A DNA stretch of 64,000 nucleotides from assembly GCF_963678635.1 (NCBI RefSeq), contig NC_087070.1, forward strand, positions 33,371,955 to 33,435,954, given 5' to 3'. Shown here piece after piece: positions 60,720 through 64,000 of the stretch. The DNA is from Symsagittifera roscoffensis (Eukaryota > Xenacoelomorpha > Acoela > Convolutidae). The notes under the pieces were generated by a model. The model did not search any database and had not been told where the DNA came from. It saw only the letters and a program-made list of their open reading frames with translations. Within the stretch, counting starts at the first letter, position 1. The number at the start of each line of letters is the position of its first letter. Made by a program: the position numbers and the translations under genes.

Positions 60720-63300
60720 CTGAGAGGTCAGAAATGGTTTTTGTACAGTTTTGAGCGATCGAAACTAACACCCAGTTTCTGAATCAGCCTGATTCGGAAG
60801 AATTTCGCCCGAAAAATTTTATTTTTCAAAGATAAGACCCACAATAACAACGGTAAATATGACGTTTTCCAGTTTTTTTTGTTACACTATGCTCGAATCG
60901 ACTGTTTCAAAAAAAAAATACATAAATTTAATTGTTGAAAAAATATTTAAAAAAATAGAGCATACCCTTCGCCTGTGAAATATAAGACAATCGATTGATA
61001 TTGATGATTGGTAAATCCAAAACTCGAAAAAAAATTACACCTCCCGAAACCCGACAAAAATTAAAACGAGATGTTTTTTCACTGAGAAGTCAGAAATGGA
61101 TTTTGTACAGTTTTGAGCAATCGAAACTAACACCCAGTTTCTGAATCAGCCTGATTGGGAAGATTTTTGCCCGAAAAACTTTGTTTTTTAAAGATAAGAC
61201 CCACAATAACGACAGTAAATATGACGTTTTCCAGTTTTTTTGGTACACTATGCTCGAATCGACTGTTTCCAAAAAAAAACTATTTAAAATTTTTTGTTGA
61301 AAAAACATTTGAAAAAACGCAGCATACTCTTCGCCTGTGAAATATAAGACAATCGATTGATATTGAAGATTGGTAAATCCAAAACTCGAAAAAAAGTTAC
61401 ACTTTCCGAAACCCCACAAAAAATAAAACGAGATGTTTTTTTTTACTGAGAGGTCAGAATTGGGTTTTGTACAGTTTCGAGCAATCAAAACTAACACCCA
61501 GTCTCTAAATCAACCTGATTCGGAAGAATTTTGCTCGAAAAATTTTATTTTTTAAAGATAAGACCCACAATAACAACGGTAAATATGACATTTTCCAGTT
61601 TTTTTGGTACACTATGCTCGAATCGACTGTTTCCAAAAAAATTTAAAATTTTATTGAAAAAACATTTGAAAAGACGCAGCATACTCTTCGCCTGTGAAAT
61701 ATAAGACAATCGATTGATATTGAAGATTGGTAAATCCAAAACTCGAAAAAAAAGTTACATCTTCCGAAGCCCCACAAAAAATAAAACGAGATGTTTTTTT
61801 TTACTGAGAGGTCAGAAATGGGTTTTGTACAGATTCAAGCAATCAAAACTAACACCCAGTCTCTGAATCAACCTGATTCGGAAGAATTTTGCTCGAAAAA
61901 CTTTATTTTTCAAAGATAAGACCCACAAAAACGACAGTAAATGTGACATTTTTTTAAAGTTTTTTTTTGGTACACTATGCTCGAATCGACTGTTTCCAAA
62001 AAACCATTTGAAATTTTTGTTGAAAAAACATTTGAAAAGGCGCAGCATACTCTTCGCCTGTGAAATATAAGACAATCGATTGATATTGAAGATTGGTAAA
62101 TCCAAAAACTCGAAAAAAAAAATACATCTTCCGAAACCCGACAAAAACTAAAACGAGATGCTTTTTCACTGAGAGGTCAGAAATAGATTTTGTACAGTTT
62201 TGAGCAATCGAAACTAACACCCAGTTTCTGAATCAGCCTGATTCGGAAAAATTTTGCAAAAAAAAAACTTTATTTTTCAAAGATAAGACCCAAAATAAAA
62301 ACGTTAATTATGACGTTCTCCAATTTTTTTTGGTACCCTATGCTCAAATCGACTGTCTCCAAAATATATTTAAAATTTTCGTTGAAAAAACTAATAAAAA
62401 AAGGCGCCGAACACTCTTCACCTGGGAATTTAAAGACAATCGATTTATTTGAAAGTTGGTAAAAAATTTTACACCTTCCGAAGCCCGACAAAAAATAAAA
62501 CGCGATGTTTTTTCACTAAGAGGTCAGAAAAGGCTTTTGTACAGTTTCGACCGATCAAAATGAACACCCAGACTCTAAATTAACCTGTTTTGGAAGAGTT
62601 TTGCCTGAAAGACATTTTTTTTCAAAGATAAAACCCAAAATTAAACGGTAAATATGACGTTTTCCAGTTTTTTCGGTACACTACGCTCGAATCGACAGTT
62701 TCCAAAAAAAATATTTAGAATTTTTGTTGAAAAAACATTTGAAAAGGCGCAGCATACTCTTCGCCTGTGAATTATAAGACAATCGATTGATATTGAAGAT
62801 TGGTTCGTCCAAAACTTGAAAAAAAGTTACACCTTCAGAAACCCGACACAAATTAAAACGAGATCTTTTTTTCACTGAGAGGTCAGAAGTGGATTTTGTA
62901 CAGTTTTGAACAATCGAAACTGACACCCATTTTCTGAATCAGCCTGATTCGGAGAAATTTTGCCCGAAAAGCTTTATTTTTCAAAGATAAGACCCAAAAT
63001 AAAATCGTTAATTATGACGTTCTTCAATTTTTTTTGGTACCCTTTGCTCGAACTGATTGTTTCCAAAATATATTTAAAATTTTTGTTGAAAAAACTAATA
63101 AAAAAGGGGCAGCACACTCTTCATTGGGGAATTTTTTACGACAATCGATTGATATTGAAAGTTGGTAAAAAAAATTTACAACTTCCGAAACCCGACAAAA
63201 AATAAAACGCGATGTTTTTTCACTAAGAGGTCAGAAAAGGCTTTTGTACCGTTTCGACCGATCAAAATGAACACTCAGACTCTAAATTAACCTGTTTTGG
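60720..63300. repeat. Block duplicated at 4.66 kb, right copy
   Basis: This matches 56060-58640 at 4656-4658 bp for most of its length. Small differences include a 10-bp-class length change near 63080, where AAAATAAAATTTTTG of the left copy is AAAATTTTTG, and GGGGAATTTTTTACGAC near 63126 in place of GGGGAATTTAAAGAC. After about 63300 the two copies part. Confidence 0.86.
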
Positions 63301-64000
63301 AAGAGTTTTGCCCGAAAGACATTATTTTTCAAAGATAAAACCCAAAATTAATCGGTAAATATGACGTTTTCCAGTTTTTTTGGTAAACTATGCTCGAATC
63401 GAATGTTTCCAAAAAACATTTAAAAATTTTCTTGAAAAAACATTTGAAAAGACGCAGCATACTCTTCGCCTGTGAAATATAAGACAATCGATTGATATTG
63501 AAGATTGGTAAATCCAAAACTCGAAAAAAAAGTTACATCTTCCGAAACCCGACAAAAACTACAACGAGATGTTCACTGAGAGGTCAGAAATAGGTTTTGT
63601 ACAGTTTTGAGCAATCAAAACTAACACCCAGTTTCTGAATCAGCCTGATTCGGAAGAACTTTGCAAAAAAAAACTTTATTTTTCAAAGATAAGACCCAAA
63701 ATAAAAACGTTAATTATGACGTTCTCCAATTTTTTTTGGTACCCTATGCTCGAATCGACTGTCTCCAATATATATTTAAAATTTTCGTTGAAAAAACTAA
63801 TAAAAAAAGGCGCAGCACACTCTTCACTTGGGAATTTAAAGGCAATCGATTGATATTGAAAGTTGATAAAAAACAATTACACCTTCCGAAATCCGACAAA
63901 AAATAAAACGAGATGTTTTTTCACTAAGAGGTCAGAAAAGGCTTTTGTACAGTTTCGAGCGATCAAAATGAACACTCAGACTCTAAATTAACCTGCTTTG
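63301..64000. repeat. 358-bp array, right end of window
   Basis: Two monomers, the second incomplete, continue the array past the window. They combine a GATTCGGAAGAACTTTGCAAAAAAAA segment (near 63650) with an old-type CACTTGGGAATTTAAAGGCAATC segment (near 63825). This combination resembles 57600-57790 and 62260-62450, so the same subfamily order continues. Confidence 0.85.

Larger units (their letters stand above)
19511..64000. repeat. 358-bp satellite array, roughly 120 monomers
   Basis: A continuous head-to-tail array of monomers mostly 347-366 bp long, each marked by TATGCTCGAATCGACTG, a phased A/T-tract region, GGCGCAGCA(T/C)ACTCTTC, the 10-bp palindrome CAATCGATTG, CACCTTCCGAAACCC, CACTGAGAGGTCAGAAA, TTTCGAGCAATCAAAAC, CTGAATCAGCCTG and CAAAGATAAGACCCA. 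Every monomer is in the same orientation and the array runs off the right end. Variation concentrates in lengths of A and T runs. Many open frames of 60-150 codons appear on both strands, but they shift frame between monomers because the unit is not a stable multiple of three, and they encode no recognised domain. Landmark spacing gives roughly 44,490/358 or about 120 or more monomers. Role unknown; it fits (peri)centromeric satellite DNA. Confidence 0.97.

Noticed and set aside
19555-63906. Many 60-150 codon frames in the 358-bp array, mostly minus strand (for example 27539-27940, 49070-49522, 61090-61497)
   Set aside because: All are the same monomer translated in shifting frames; none continues through successive monomers in frame, and no domain is recognisable.
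19511-64000. CENP-B box
   Set aside because: TTCGTTGAAAAAAC in the monomer matches the first half of the CENP-B box (TTCGTTGGAA), but the required CGGG half is absent; TTCGGAAGAATTTTG and reverse-strand candidates also fail the essential positions.

Overview
This window is almost entirely satellite DNA from a eukaryotic, probably heterochromatic (pericentromeric or similar) region. I see no convincing protein gene, rRNA, tRNA, CRISPR array or intact mobile element. The organism cannot be named from sequence alone. Kilobases of AT-rich tandem monomers with layered higher-order repeats (HORs) rule out a prokaryote, and an arthropod or other animal is my best but weak guess.

Layout: (1) 1-16706 is a 22-bp satellite at about 50% GC, with two TCGAA boxes and two CpGs per unit. 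It is organised into HORs of 207, 374, 482 and 907 bp and is interrupted about forty times by a characteristic 12+22+19-bp phase-shifting cassette. (2) 16707-16762 is a decayed edge of that array. (3) 16763-17045 is a short non-repetitive spacer with faint coding-like traces. (4) 17046-19260 is a second satellite of about 168 bp. Its core is two copies of a four-monomer HOR of about 661 bp, flanked by diverged monomers. (5) 19261-19510 is an AT-rich non-satellite spacer. (6) 19511-64000 is a third satellite with monomers of about 358 bp, roughly one-third GC, all in one orientation and running off the right end of the window.

The third array is a mosaic. Monomers are old and heterogeneous at 19.5-25.2 kb. 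A three-monomer HOR of 1077 bp occupies 25.2-29.6 kb, and dimers of about 716 bp occupy 31-39.5 kb. A direct tandem duplication of a sixteen-monomer block (period 5742 bp) spans about 39.6-51.3 kb. Four- and five-monomer HORs (1437 and 1797 bp) lie at 51.4-56.6 kb, and a duplicated block at about 4657-bp spacing covers 56-63.3 kb. Truncated or hybrid monomers mark recombination joints between blocks.

Nothing here works as a gene set. The content is best read as a record of unequal exchange and local amplification in three unrelated satellites lying side by side. The most intriguing points are the resemblance of the 22-bp unit to the RNA polymerase III B-box/tRNA T-loop sequence, its near-palindromic, near-helically phased TCGA boxes, and the clean nested HOR history of the third satellite. 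All copy numbers and identities depend on the assembly being correct.
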